DNA of 64,000 nucleotides from Mastigias papua. Taxonomy: Eukaryota; Cnidaria; Scyphozoa; Rhizostomeae; Mastigiidae. The stretch covers positions 3,581,501 to 3,645,500 of the forward strand of contig OZ025268.1 of assembly GCA_964019165.1 (NCBI GenBank), in the 5' to 3' direction. The notes beneath the pieces are model-generated. The model saw only the letters and a program-made list of their open reading frames with translations, was not told where the DNA came from and made no database searches. Shown piece by piece: positions 1 to 42,000 of this stretch. How positions within the stretch are numbered: the stretch's first letter is position 1; every line of letters starts with the position of its first letter. The translations under genes were made by a program, and so were the position numbers.

Positions 1-384
1 AGTTCTTACAGATGACAGTGCTTCTCTGTAGTAAATTTTGCTCCTTATCCCAGGACAAGTTGGTACGTCATTGTAATTTGAAACTTATTAACTCTCTTAA
101 ACTCAAGGGATTCTCTTCAACATTACTTCTCCTTAAATATGAAACCGGAAAGGAGATTGTCTTGTCGCCGTTTCTTCCAATTCGTCCTGTCACTCAAGCA
201 CAGCTTGAAATTACTTATCCTCAAACCACATTATGGATGACAATTACACACTCTCCCCATTGCTAGATCAACTTGTTCGTTTCTCTTGCGAGCAAGGAGT
301 TCGCAGCGTTACCCTTGCCTTGAGGAGAAGCTGGCGTGATAGCTTGCGAGGAAACAGCTCGCGGGTTTCAGCCAGCCCGCCAAG
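1..384 (+). promoter_or_regulatory. Upstream region and probable 5' UTR of the collagen gene
   Basis: These bases precede the collagen start codon. The last 120 bases or so are clearly more GC- and CpG-rich than the surrounding DNA, as expected for a 5' UTR or promoter-proximal segment. I could not place a TATA box or a transcription start. Short open frames here (for example from position 12) have no recognisable product and are treated as chance. Confidence 0.4.
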
Positions 385-29294
<28,910 letters not shown>

Positions 29295-32200
29295 AAACAT
29301 CCCAAGACAATAAGTGACACTGATTTCGAAGACATTCGTTTTCTCATTAGTTTTTCATAGTATTCTCACTATTGCTACTATGTATAAATTTTGTATCGTC
29401 AGGACATTTTTAGTTAAGTTTTTCAACTGCGCGCGCGAGGGAGGACCGTTATTGTAAAATCAGTGGGGGGGGAATAGGGGTGGGGTGATAATCATCTTAA
29501 AACTTTTTGGAATAGTCTCTCGTTTTTCTCTTGCCTTTCCTGCTTGTTGTCTCGTTTCCATTCAAAAGTCTGTGTGTCTGTCATTACGTCAATTGAAAGT
29601 GTAAAGAGTAGGTTGACTCCTGAGAACAGTAAACGAAGAATGGTTGAAGCATTGCGAAGTGTTGAAATTTGAAAAGAGGTTTGGAGCTAAGCCCCAAAAG
29701 CGCTTGAGGATGTTTTTTTACAAGGTTACTCTGCTCTTAAAGACCTTTCAGTGCATTAGTGCACACTTTTACTGAATGAAATGTCTGGTTGTTTTTCATT
29801 CAAATGTGACGCTAACGATGTTGAGCCACCCAATGGCTGCAAATTTGGAAGACGAAAGCGTTTATGTTATCCAAGCTACAGTTGTATGTGATTTAAGCAG
29901 CATAGTTAAATTATGCGGATGGATTATGAAACTAAAGAGCGAAGCATCCAGTAACCAAACATTTGTGAGCTTATGTCAGAATTTTGAATACAAGGATGGT
30001 GAATAGAAATCTTGACATTTTTTGACATATTAAGATTTGTTTTTTATAAATGTCAGGCACTAAAGAGTGTGAAAAATTGTGTCTGCATTTCACTTGACAA
30101 AAATCGTAAAGTTGTTGCCACATGACTCTTCTACTTCGACTTGACGCAACATGGCTGGAAAGAAGTGCCTTTGTAGCAATACGTGTAATCACATCATTTT
30201 TGGCTAGAACACTTGCACTAAAGAAAGAAGTCCTCCTCAAGACTTTGGCTGACATGACCCTAGGAAGAGGGATTACTGCTATATACACTGGACTGAACTC
30301 AACATAAAAGTAGCTAATTTAGTATTTCATAGCATCTGGAGTGTAGTTTTTCGCTCGGAAAAGCATGCTGCTGATACTGGTACAGACAGTATATCCAATT
30401 TTGCAGATGACCTTTCTTTGTGGCTCAGCTAGAAATTGGGAACTTGTTGTCATTGAAATTACCCGTAGATCCCATGTTACGTATTCGCAATTCCCTCGAT
30501 TTCATCTCCAGCATTTTCCATAGACTGCTGCAAATTTTGACATTGAACAAAGTGCAATATTGCCAATAGTGCTTTTCGATGAGTTCCTATGTTTATAATG
30601 AGCTCAAACATACAAGAAATGGCTTATAAACAATCTTCAACCAGAGGACTATGAAATTTCTGAAAATTTTAGAACTAAAGCAATTTGGTTGAGAAACTCC
30701 TGAAGTTTCTATGTCAAGTTTCAACCTGGGAAACATCTTTTAACAGATTTAAGTAATATCTCTCTTTGTAAACAAGAATGCCAAGCTATTACTGATCCAA
30801 AATATTCCAAATTTATTAATCTTTTTGTCTAAGCATAGCAACAACTTTAGTGTGATTTAGTGTGATTTTGTTGGTTTAAAGTCAGTAACCTTTAAGAAAC
30901 TTTTTACCGCCAAAATGGGTGCAAAATTGTTGCTAGGCCTTAGCTAAATTCCTTATAAAAAATTATGTGGAGAAGAAACCCACGAGCAATCAAAGTCAAC
31001 TACCCCAGGCTCATTAATACTTGGTTGTGTATGAAAGATTAGTATTGGAATTAGCTCTTGATTAATTGGGTTTTTTATGAAATCACTGCAGATAAGTGTC
31101 TGGTCTTTTCTGGAAATGCGATACCCCAAGTGTCGCTTCTTCAAATAATTAAAAAGACAATGACTAATTTATCATGATTTTCCAACACCACTCTTTCTGA
31201 AAAGCAAACATTGGGGGTCCAGGGGTTTTCCCAGGAAAAAGTTTGTGAAAACCGTGCCTTTCTATTTGCGAGAAAATGACACAACGCCTAGGTATTGTGT
31301 TTACACTAAACATAATACTTCGTTTAGAGCTTTACATGGCCCTTATCTTTTTGCTTGATGAAGTTTTTGTTACTCTTTAAATACGGAGGCAAGGACTTCT
31401 GTGAACAAGAAACTTATCATAGTGTCCTGTTTCTCCCCACTAATTCTTTTTCCAAGACCACTACTTTAATTTCCAAGATCAATCTAAATTATGCAATGAT
31501 TGAAGAATTCAAAAGGCTCTGAACATTTAATTTGAACTCACCTAAAATATTGAACCATATGGAACATTACCTCATAAACCACCCATTATCATCACATGAA
31601 TAAGAGGTAGTTTCAAATTCAGAGCCTCAAAAACCACAGAGTAGTTTTCAATATTGTAATGTATTACATTCTAAGCATAGGAATTCCGATAAAGAAATCT
31701 ACAGTAGTTCCTCAAAGGAGCTGTTCCAGTGCTCATGTACAGACACGTAAAGCCGGCCTAAATTTGGTTCGGATCTGACTCACTTTGTGAGGTTGTAAAA
31801 AATTGAAACTGTGGAATTGAAATTGGGGCAAAATGTGGATTTGAAACATCGTATATGTATGTGTTGAAAATAGATTATCGAAACAAACACAATTTGAAAT
31901 CTGTGCTAATGAAAGTTTTTAAAGTTTATCGATTTTCAATAACATTTAGCTACATTTTATCTTTCAGAAAGTTGCTTGTTTATGTAATTTCTGTCATGCC
32001 CATTGTGTAACTAGAAGAAAAGACCGCACCCACTTTTTGTACGTGTGGATCTATAAGCATTTCATGTTTTAGGCCTTGAAGTACAGTAAAAGATAGGAAT
32101 CTCTTATCTGTCAGACTTTCAGAGACCTAAGTGGAAATCGGACAATGCTCGGAAAATTTATTGCAGTGATCAAAACACGAACTTGTAAGCTGCGACATTA

Positions 32201-33029
32201 ACATACCAAAAACAGAGCTGCTAATTTATCTGTTACCAGCTAAAGTTCATTTGTGTTTCCAATATTGCTGTAGCGTGTACACACCATGCTTGATGAAAAC
32301 ACGGCCTAAGTCATCGTTCCTATAGGTTCTAAGTTATTTGAAAAGTCACGTATGAAGCTTCTAGCAATCCTATGTGAAGTCAAGAATGAAAGGGTACACC
32401 CTCGCTAATCTAAGGGTACAGGGTAGACCCCTCCACAACTAAATTACTGCCATTCAGTCACTCTAAACAACGACCTAGAGCCTGTTTATACAGTATGAGC
32501 GTAGGTTGGCACAGGATAGAAAGAAATTGATTGCCTCGGCCGTTTATTTTGAGCCTCCCGTTAGATGATGATGATGATGATGAGCCCAGGTTGGCTCAAT
32601 CTCGATAAAGCAGCATGTATTCCATTCTATGCTTAGATGAGAAAATCTCTTGGGGTTGGTTGGTTAACTTAACTTAGTCGTGTTTTGAACCGGGACCATT
32701 TTCTATTCTGCAAGCAAACGTGACAAGTGACTGCATAGCACAGAAAATTAAACTTAGTGGCCTAGGAACTAGTACAATGCGGGAGAATGGGAACTACCGG
32801 CAGTGTCTTAACTTGAAAATGGCGACCAACGACAAGGATACAGTAGTATTGACATGTTCAGTATCTTAATAAAATATTTGTATCTGTTGTTATATGTTCC
32901 TGCGAATTGACCAGATAAATATAACCTATTACAAGGTATTAAACCTGAAGTATGCAAAAATTTGAGTTGTATCCATTCAGATGGTTTTGAAACGAGAATA
33001 GATAAGCTAAAGGCAAGCCATAAACAAAG
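29295..33029. other. Intergenic region, collagen to MBD5/6
   Basis: This holds the collagen 3' UTR and the MBD5/6 upstream region. No AATAAA lies close after the collagen stop; a TATAAA variant is near 29379. Short open frames here have no recognisable product. A (GAT)n run at about 32564-32583 is flanked by two similar 18-bp sequences (next entry). Otherwise I recognise nothing. Confidence 0.5.
32494..32600. repeat. Paired TGAGC..AGGTTGG repeat flanking a (GAT)n run
   Basis: TGAGCGTAGGTTGGCACA near 32496 and TGAGCCCAGGTTGGCTCA near 32581 are near-identical and about 85 bp apart, with (GAT)n immediately before the second. The second copy is itself palindromic at its ends (TGAGCC...GGCTCA). 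This looks like part of a dispersed repeat or LINE tail, but the family is unknown. Confidence 0.45.
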
Positions 33030-36000
33030 ATGATGATGAATTCAGGTGCACAACTCAGTGGAGACATTACACCCTATAGCTTCGACGAGCATTACGCCCA
33101 ATATATTAATACTGCCGAATCGATCACAGATGAGAGCAGCTCGATAAAATTACACACTAATGTGGCCAGTTCTATTGAAGTTCCAATTGGATGGAATAGG
33201 ATACTGGACAATGGAGCTATAGTGTACATAAGGTAGGTATAGAGGTTTTGCAGCGATCTTATCTTGTACACCCTAGTGTACACAGTATAGAAATTTGGCT
33301 AGCTGTTTAGTGCAAAAGAGATTTGTATGTATGAGATCTTGCTATCTAAGCCACATACATGAAAGATGTTTTGTCAGGCTACATTGCTGATACAAATTCA
33401 GAAAGTTATGTACTGATAAATGAATCAGGCATGGTTTTTCTTGGTAGTTTAAGGAAGAGTACCAAGACAGGGATGTAGCCTATATACCACTGAATACTCT
33501 GTACAGCAGCTATGTTGTAAACTAATGAAAATAACGTTTCTCTCATTTACTTTTATATCAGGAGATGATTCCTATCAATCGCCCAATTTTCATTCCTTGT
33601 TCCTCAATCATTTTCATGTATAAGCTTGTTCCATGCTTTAGTGATGGGATTAAAGTGCTGTGGTGCCTTTTGTCATGTAATGCTCTGCTCTTGCCACTAG
33701 TAGGCTTGTATGAGGATGCCACCCTTGTACATACAAACAACTTAATGTTATGAGCACCAATGTGCTTGTGTGTTAATCTAAAGTTGAACAAGAACTCTAT
33801 TGAGTATTGAACTCATTAGTTTAGGTTGGCATCAATGGGGGTTATGCCATAGATATGTTTTTATAAGTGATGTCTAGGGTATATATTTTGTATATAGATA
33901 GAAAAACTGGCACTTGTAGTGGCAGTGTACAGTGAATGTTTAAGTCAAGAAGACTGCCTTTTAATCACCTTGGTCTTAGCTTTTCTTCTGATCTTGACGA
34001 CAGCCATGAGCTTTTGTTTTGGTAAAGCAGTAACTTCCTGTTTCTTTAGCTTTTGTCCCAATTTGTGGTGCTATTTATCATCATCATCATTTATACAGCG
34101 TTTTCCATCTTAGGACGGGTTGCTGTTTGCGCTCTTCCATGACAAACGCCTCCATTTTGTATGATCTGGCACATCTTCTTCTTTCAACCGACATCTCTTA
34201 GCTTCTTGTTTCATGTTATCTTTCCAGGCTATCTTTGGTCGGCTTCTGCCTCTCACGACATTGTCGTCCAGCCTCCACGCTATCTCATGTCACTCATATC
34301 CATTTCATAATATATTTGTAGTTGGTTTTAAAGTAATTATAGATATCCCCTTGACATATTGAACTAAATGAACTGGAAATATAATATTTATTGAAAAATA
34401 TGTACATCAGTGCAGCTTCAATGGAGATTTTACATGTGGGATTCCATCATTTCTTTAAATGAAAGGAATAATCCAAGATTTTTAGCGTTTTTTAATTATC
34501 ATGTAAGAGTACTCTGCAAAACTCTTATGTTGCAATGGAACACTTAACTGTGAGTTATTAGCCAGATTTTAATTATGAAATGAGATGTTGTCCTGCTCTC
34601 TACTGTTTGGTTCCTTGAAGGTCAGATTTTTGAGCAGTCTATTAAAGCATTTGTAGCCTTTTTCTATTTTATCCTTTTTGATATCATTTGGCCTTTCTTT
34701 CTTCTGTTAGAAGTTAAATTGCCATATGTGTTAGATGTACTCTCTTTTTTGCATAGTCTTTGTTTGGCTTTAACAATCAAATTATGTACTCTACCCAATG
34801 AATTATGTAATATTCAACTTAACAGCTTTCATGGTTTGAATCACTCTGCTCTTTATCCAATTCATTGATCAGGAATTACCCACTATGTTTATTAAAGAAG
34901 AAGTGACTTGGTGGTCATCTTTTTGTAACTGTTTTGCAAATTCAATGGGGTGTAGAACATATATTATATTGGTCCTGTTAGTTTCCTGAAGATAAAGTGA
35001 GCAACAGCTTTTAAAAGCCACAAGATTACTCATTAGTAACCAATAATAAACATACATTATGGTTTATCTAGTATCAACTGAAAATATCAGCATTTTGTTA
35101 CTATGAATCCTCATATTAGCTTCCTAGTTATTTTTGGGATAGGAGCTTATTTGAAGGGAGGACTTACTCATGGTATTTTCAAAATTCACTGTCCTCAGTT
35201 GTTATGGAGAACAATCTAAATTTCAGCATCAGTCTATAGCAAGGGTTTTTTGTCTTCTGTGGCATGGGGTCTTATTCAATGGAGGTTCTTTGAAGGGGGT
35301 CTTATTTGAGAATTTATAGTATTATGTAAAGTGTCAACATAGGATTGTTTTTATTAGTCTATTCAGTATCATCTAAGAATATATATATAATGAAAATTTT
35401 ATCAAATATTAATTAGAAATAGTACTGGTTTTTGATCCATTTTGTATCAATTGAGAATATTGATAATTAATATTTCATCCAATATCAACTAACAATTTTA
35501 CACTATTTATTTTGTAAGGTACATGTAGTATGACTAGTTTTTGAAAAGAATATGGTTATTTTCTCCTGAAGTATGAACAACTGGCATGACTAGGATCACC
35601 ATTTTTTCTGCAAATGTTGAAGCACATCTGGTTAGGGATTGTATAGACTGTTTTTCAAATTGTAATTTATAATAAAATGCTGTCCTATGTAGCTAAGATT
35701 TGTTTCCCAAGACCTTGCCTTGATCATGTTAATTGTTTTCTTGAACCACAAGAATCACAAAATTGACTAACTGGCACTCATGAATAAGCATTGTAATGTT
35801 TTGTCAAAAGTTATGTTTTTATAGCTGAAATGATCAATAATTTTATTTTACTTTCAGTCCTAACAAAAGTAGATTGAGATCAATGGATGATGTTAGGCAA
35901 TATGTCATGTCTGCTTCAACATGCAAGTGTGGATTGGAGTGCCCACTTCACCTGGAAAAAGTGTTCAGCTTCAGTGCAAATGTAGCAACACAACAGGTTT

Positions 36001-39000
36001 TGCATAAGCTATCAAATCCACACCAAACTTGTAATGAATGTAAGGTTGATGATGGATTTCAGAAATTACTGTTGCAGTTCACATCAGAGAAACTAGCAAG
36101 ACTTGTACGGAAAGGATCTAAAAAGAAAAGAAAGAGGCCTAAAAGTATTGAAAAAGAAGGAAAGAAAAGACTCCATCACATTCGAAAAGGTTCCTTTGAG
36201 TATTTTACATTTTTCTTTTGTTTTCATGTACGTTCACTGCATTTGTATAGTCTCTCACAGTGAGTTTATTTCTGTAGTATTGCAGTTCATAGAATAGGCA
36301 ATATTTTTTTGCTTTTTTGAATAACATGTACACGTTGGAGCAGTCAGATAGGAAATTAATCAAAACAAGAGATTTTCTGCAGTTGTAGTGCATGTGTTAT
36401 ATGGTTAGCACCGGGTACTTTAGCTTCGTCTGTGCTTATGTTCTTCATTTTCAGAATTTGACCCTGAATATATGCTTCTGATATGCTTGCTGTGATAAGA
36501 AAATTATCAAACATTAGTACGGATATAGCATATATTGTGCTGTTAAGCATGCTTTGATCTCTTGAACTCAGGGCCTAAAATAAATGTAGATCTGAGTCAC
36601 TTTATAAAGATGCAATTCAAAAATGAGAATCTGTAATTGTGGAAGGCATGCATTATTATTTATTGAAATAGGCCATCAAATATTAATGCAAATCAGCATA
36701 TGTGCTACTGATATGTATAAAGGTTTAAAAATGTTCAGATAACATTGGGCTCTTATTATTTTGCCTTTTAGATAACTTGCTAGTTTTAATTTCTTCATGC
36801 CATTTTTGTAATTCCAGGGAAGGACCACAGCAACATGATTAAAGTGTGGATCTTTAGGCATTTCTTGTTTTAGGTTAGGCTTGAACTGAATCTGTTCGTT
36901 CTAGCTCCTATGCATCCATACTCATCAACTTAAGTGTCTGGGCCCCAAGGAAAATGCATCGTGTATTTATTCAACCTTAAGATATTGATAGTATATGCTT
37001 AATTTTGGCATAAATTTGTCCCTCAGTATGCTTAAGTGGAATTTATGCTTATTGAGAACAGTTGTATTTGGTGCCTTTCAAGTAACTCATATGGTTGGAA
37101 GTTCAACTTTATGCATAATGGCTTTCAGTCAAATTAAACTATTACCACACGTTTTGAAGATCCCATCGCATTGGCATTTCTCAGAAGATATGCAAAAGCG
37201 ATAAGGAAAGTTGCATCATTGCTAATGATTTTTTTCACATGTGGGAAAGAGCCAACAGGTTTAGATCAGTAGCAGATATGCGTGACTGAAAACTGCTTAA
37301 ACTAGAAGTGTGTTATTTTATGCCTTGCAGATGCATGATCAAAAACATAATTTACAAAAATACGTCACTTCTTTCGTCTCTAAGCCAATAATAGCAAGTT
37401 AAGAAAACTTACATTTCATGTATCCGTAGGTGTGAGTGAGAACGGAAATTTACATTTTAAAGCATTTCTGCTAACAACCTTCTTAATTCTCCAGACACGG
37501 GATGCTGCCCGTATTTCAATGCTCCCCGTGGCAGCGTCTTGCAATATTTGGTTGCGTACATTGTAACGTTTTATGCGAACAAAAAATCCTTTTTGCCGAC
37601 AGTTCCTCATAGTAAATTCCCACCAGGACATTCAAGTTTCATTTTACAGCAATATCACTCTTTGTTGAACATATTTTTTAAGCATTTAGGATATTTTCAT
37701 ATTTCAATATTCGATAAAGCATTTTTTTATCAGTCTTGTTTTTGTTTGTTATTAAAATAAGTTTTTAGATCAACATTGAGTTCGTATGGCTCAAGCTGCC
37801 TTTTATAATCGTAGTACAGCCTAGCTGGAATCCTTCTCTTTGATATTTTGCTTAACGGTATCTTCATCAATTTCACGACTGCTTTCAAGATGTCACCTTG
37901 ATTTGTTATTTTTGGCAGAACTCATTAGACAAAGCTATTTTTCTCTCCAAAGGTCAAAAGCCGAATAGTATTGTTACTGAGCCTTGGATGAAGTCTGTGA
38001 TTATGACAGATGGGCCTTCTGCTCGCTACAATAATTCCAACAGTACAATGGTGGAGAATGAAATGGGTGGTTTTGTTCAATATTCTATGACAAACAGTTA
38101 CTCAGAACACCATATCGGCCCTTATTCGCAGAATTCTCAGAATTTTCAGAAGATTGACTTGGTCGATCATTTAACATCGGCATCACCTGTTGCGCAATCT
38201 TCCATAAACGGTGACCTACTTTCGACCCAAAAAGATACCCGAGATAAGTCAGTTGAAGGCTCGCTTACGTCAAATCTCCCTGCGGATAACTTTAAACCAG
38301 CTCCTATGAAAAGTAGCAGCAAAAGAGGACTACCAAAATCGAAGCGTGTTCCGAAGTCTAAAGAGGATCTTACCATCGCTTCAATGATGGGTAGAGTGAA
38401 GCAGCAAGTTGGTGACTTAGATAGAGTACGAACATCTCAGATGTTTACACAACCTCATCAATCCATTTCTAGACAAGAGGTTAGAATCGTCAGTGTTGGT
38501 GATAGAAAGGCAAGTAGTCATATGCAAAATACATTGGCCTCGATGACGACGACGACGACAATAAACCAGAGCAGTGAATATGGCAAGTCACCAGCAGTAA
38601 TGAGTTTGATTGAAACAAAGGGACCGCCAAATGTAACATTGCCCATGTCGCATTCAAACATGCTACCAAAAGTGGTTACTAAGGTCTTAGAATATCCAGT
38701 CACCTCCTCAATGCAAAATTCAACTCAAATTCCTACAGTTTCTCAAAACCCTGTCTCACAGTTAGAGTCACAACGGCTTGCAGTGCGGCAAGATTCTCAT
38801 TTATTCAGTACCAAAGCGTCAACAAATGTTTACTGGGGCCGTGACGAACAGTTAGCTTCAACCGATATGCTTCAAGTTCCAGGTATGAATCAAAGTGCAA
38901 GCTCGATTAGTAGAACTGGCATTCCGTCTGAGCTTTCAAGCAAATCGTCCTTAGTGATAGCAGAAAATGATCACAAACCCGATTATCCTGGGAAAATGCC

Positions 39001-42000
39001 AGGGCCGCCTTTTGCAAAGGAGACCAATGCCCTTCGTATTAGCGTGAATGATAATTCAGCATCAGCTAATACTAACAATATAGGTGGTAAATCCACAGAT
39101 GCGAGCCATTTCATCTTCAACAACTCACATTTGCCAAAGCAAACACTATCATCTGAAGCTGCCAGTAAAGCCTCTTTGTATTCGATTAATAAGTCTAGAG
39201 TAAGTACTGGTATGGAAGAGAGTGTTGTGGCTCATCCTGATATCAAAGCTCTTTCGGCCGATACCTTGAGCGCTGGAGCGACTTCAGTGAAAAGTGACGC
39301 TGTACTAGTAGCCTCTTCCTCGACCACTGCTAGCAAATCCCCTAAAGGTATCACAATGACTCTTCCAGGGAGTATAAAAGAGTCGATAAGCTCCAAACCA
39401 GTACATACTCAAGGTGGTGAAACTGTCGTCTCAACACCTGCTGCAACCGCTAGCCAACCTCAACAACCTGATGTTGTATCATTCCAAAGCGTGTATGGTA
39501 TTTCAAACCCTACAAACATTCTGAAAGGAACTGTAGCTGGTTCTAAAAGTAGCAATGCTGCAGCTAATCCGGCTCGCTTTCTGATCATGGGCTCACAGGC
39601 ATCGCAAGCCCTGCAGCATCTTGCCTTGCAACAAAGTAATACTTTGCAAGTATCTCTACAGCGAACTGAAAACTCCCAAGCTATGTACTTACAAACACTT
39701 GCGAGTTACAACCCAACAAGTCTGAACCCTTCTCATGGTAACATTGGATTTGCGTATGCTAATGTGCCTATTCAGCTTATGACACTTGGTGGACCACAGG
39801 TTGTTGGAAAGCAGCAACAGGCACAAGCTTTTAATGTTGATCGATATTCAAATTTTTATCGTTATTACCAGGGCGCTAGACAGTTTGAAGGTGCAACAAA
39901 TGACCAAAATAGTCAGGTACAGGCGACATCGCTGATGTTCCCTGGGGTCAGTCCTTCAAACCAGGCCACTGGCAGTTATATACGCATTGCGCCAGCAAGT
40001 CCTGCGTCGGGTAAAATTCCTTTACCTTTACCGGTTCTCACAACGCAGTCCCAGTCGAGCCAAAGCGTTTTAGAGGAAGTTCATCAGCAACAATTATTGT
40101 CTTCCTCTAGCACACAGACGACTATGAATCCGCCGGCTAGTACTAGTATATCTAACACCAGTCCATCGATTTCCTCTGGCAATAAGGAGACGGTACTTGC
40201 GTCTTCGTTCGAATTGAGAAAAAACCCAATTGGAATAGCAGAGAACTTAAACGTAAAAGGGAAACAGCCTTGTGAAGGTAGTGTTTCCCCACAGAATTCT
40301 ACCTCACCCAATAGCGCTACGCAACCTCAATTTGGGAATATTTTACAAGCGAAGACAATTCACGCACAAGTTAAACCTCAGAATAAAACGCTACAGCAAT
40401 CTGAAGCTAACAGTATACCCCAAATGGCGCATCAAAACAGTAGCGCAGGAGCTTCTGTGCCTAGAATCGAAAGCAGGGATACTTCACAGGTATCTGGTAT
40501 AGCAATTAGGGGAGATCTGAGTCGTGAATTATGTGAAGTAAAGAACTCAAACACTCTCCAATCTCCAGTCAGTAGGATCGACACGTTAGTGAGCCAGTCT
40601 GATAGAGGTGAGTGCCTATGTATTTTAGTACAATTATGAGGGCATACATGCCACTGGGTAGTAGCTTCATTGACTGATATTTTGGAATGATATGGCCATA
40701 TAAGTTGTGTAGTTCTACCTGTGTATAATAGGGCGAATTATTTAGATTTTAGCGATTCACATACTGTTGATTTGGCTGTTTTGTATTTCGAGGGACCCTA
40801 GGTTGAATTTGATCCTTGAGTAATGGAGATTTTTGATGAACACAGGGTTGGGTAGTTTTAGATAATTTACCATCTCAATATGTATCACTTTTTTTAAAAA
40901 TTTTGAAGTAATTTTCAATTCTAGTTATTCTGGATAAGGTTCTCTGAACAGAAATTTATGCCATGTAGGAAAATTCACCATGTTTTGAATATGTAGCTTA
41001 CAACACAATATAAACTCACATTTTAGGAGCTCCAATTATTCTACATGATTCCTCAGTTATTTCTGCTCCTTTGCAACGAGTTTTGTATTTTCTACTAATT
41101 TATCTTATCCATTCATGTCTCAATGCACTCCGTAAAGCAGAGTACCATTGTTTAAGAGGGATTGTGCCGTCACGTGCCGTATAGCTATCAACTGTTAAAA
41201 TTTATACCACAGAGTACACCTGGGTCATCTATAGAATCCTCTAGCTAATTTGAAATTCCTCTGCTACCTTGGTATGGATTTTTCTTTAGGTTTAAACAGC
41301 ACTCTGACAGTAGGCAGTGTTCGTAACGAAGATCAAGAAGAGCTTAATTTGAAATGCAATGAGCCATGTAACAACGCAAGCGACCATAGCCGCACCCCAA
41401 CGCCAGAGATAAGCGTGAAGGCACCTCCCAAATTCGCGAGCCAACAGGAATCAAGTGTTAGCGTATCACAAAACAGGACTGAACTAAAAGTCGGTGACTT
41501 AATATGGGGGCACCAAAAGGGATACAGTGCGTGGCCTGGGAAAATTGTCAGTGCATTCGAAGTTAAAGAAAATTCGACTGAAAATGGCAAGGTGAGTATA
41601 GGACTCTAGAGCACCTATCTTTTATTGACAATAAATGTTAAAATTGTTTGCAGTGGATTTTCTCAATGTGAAATTGCCTTGCTTAGCGTAAAATTTCCCT
41701 AGTATTTTATTTGATATGCCAAAATTTTCGTAAGTCGTTTTTGTGTATGCTTTACCCAACTTTGATCAACTAGAGGAACAATTTGTGGTATCTGATCATA
41801 TTTTCTTAGGCGATCACTGTAGTATTATCTAGGGACTTCTTTGTGTACAACTACAAAGTGGTGTACACACGGCGGAAATAGGGGGCCCGAAGCCCCACTT
41901 TTCATAATTATGTCCCTGGTGATTGTCCAGAAATGTTTTAAGGTTTATGAGTGGCATACTGATGGTTTAGTTCTGTGATATGATGCGAGCAAAATTAAAG

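Larger units (their letters stand above)
33233..35857 (+). other. MBD5/6 intron 1 (2.6 kb)
   Basis: It splits the MBD domain after VYI. It contains a LINE 3' end (about 34076-34290) and a MITE-like element (35099-35321), both listed separately. No coding exon is apparent. Confidence 0.7.

Noticed and set aside
12..266. 84-codon open frame at the left edge
   Set aside because: No recognisable product; it lies in the presumed collagen promoter or 5' UTR.
37898..37952. Extended start of the MBD5/6 long exon, or an acceptor at 37917 (GGCAG)
   Set aside because: Phase does not match the preceding exon; the acceptor at 37952 gives a correct G + GT junction.
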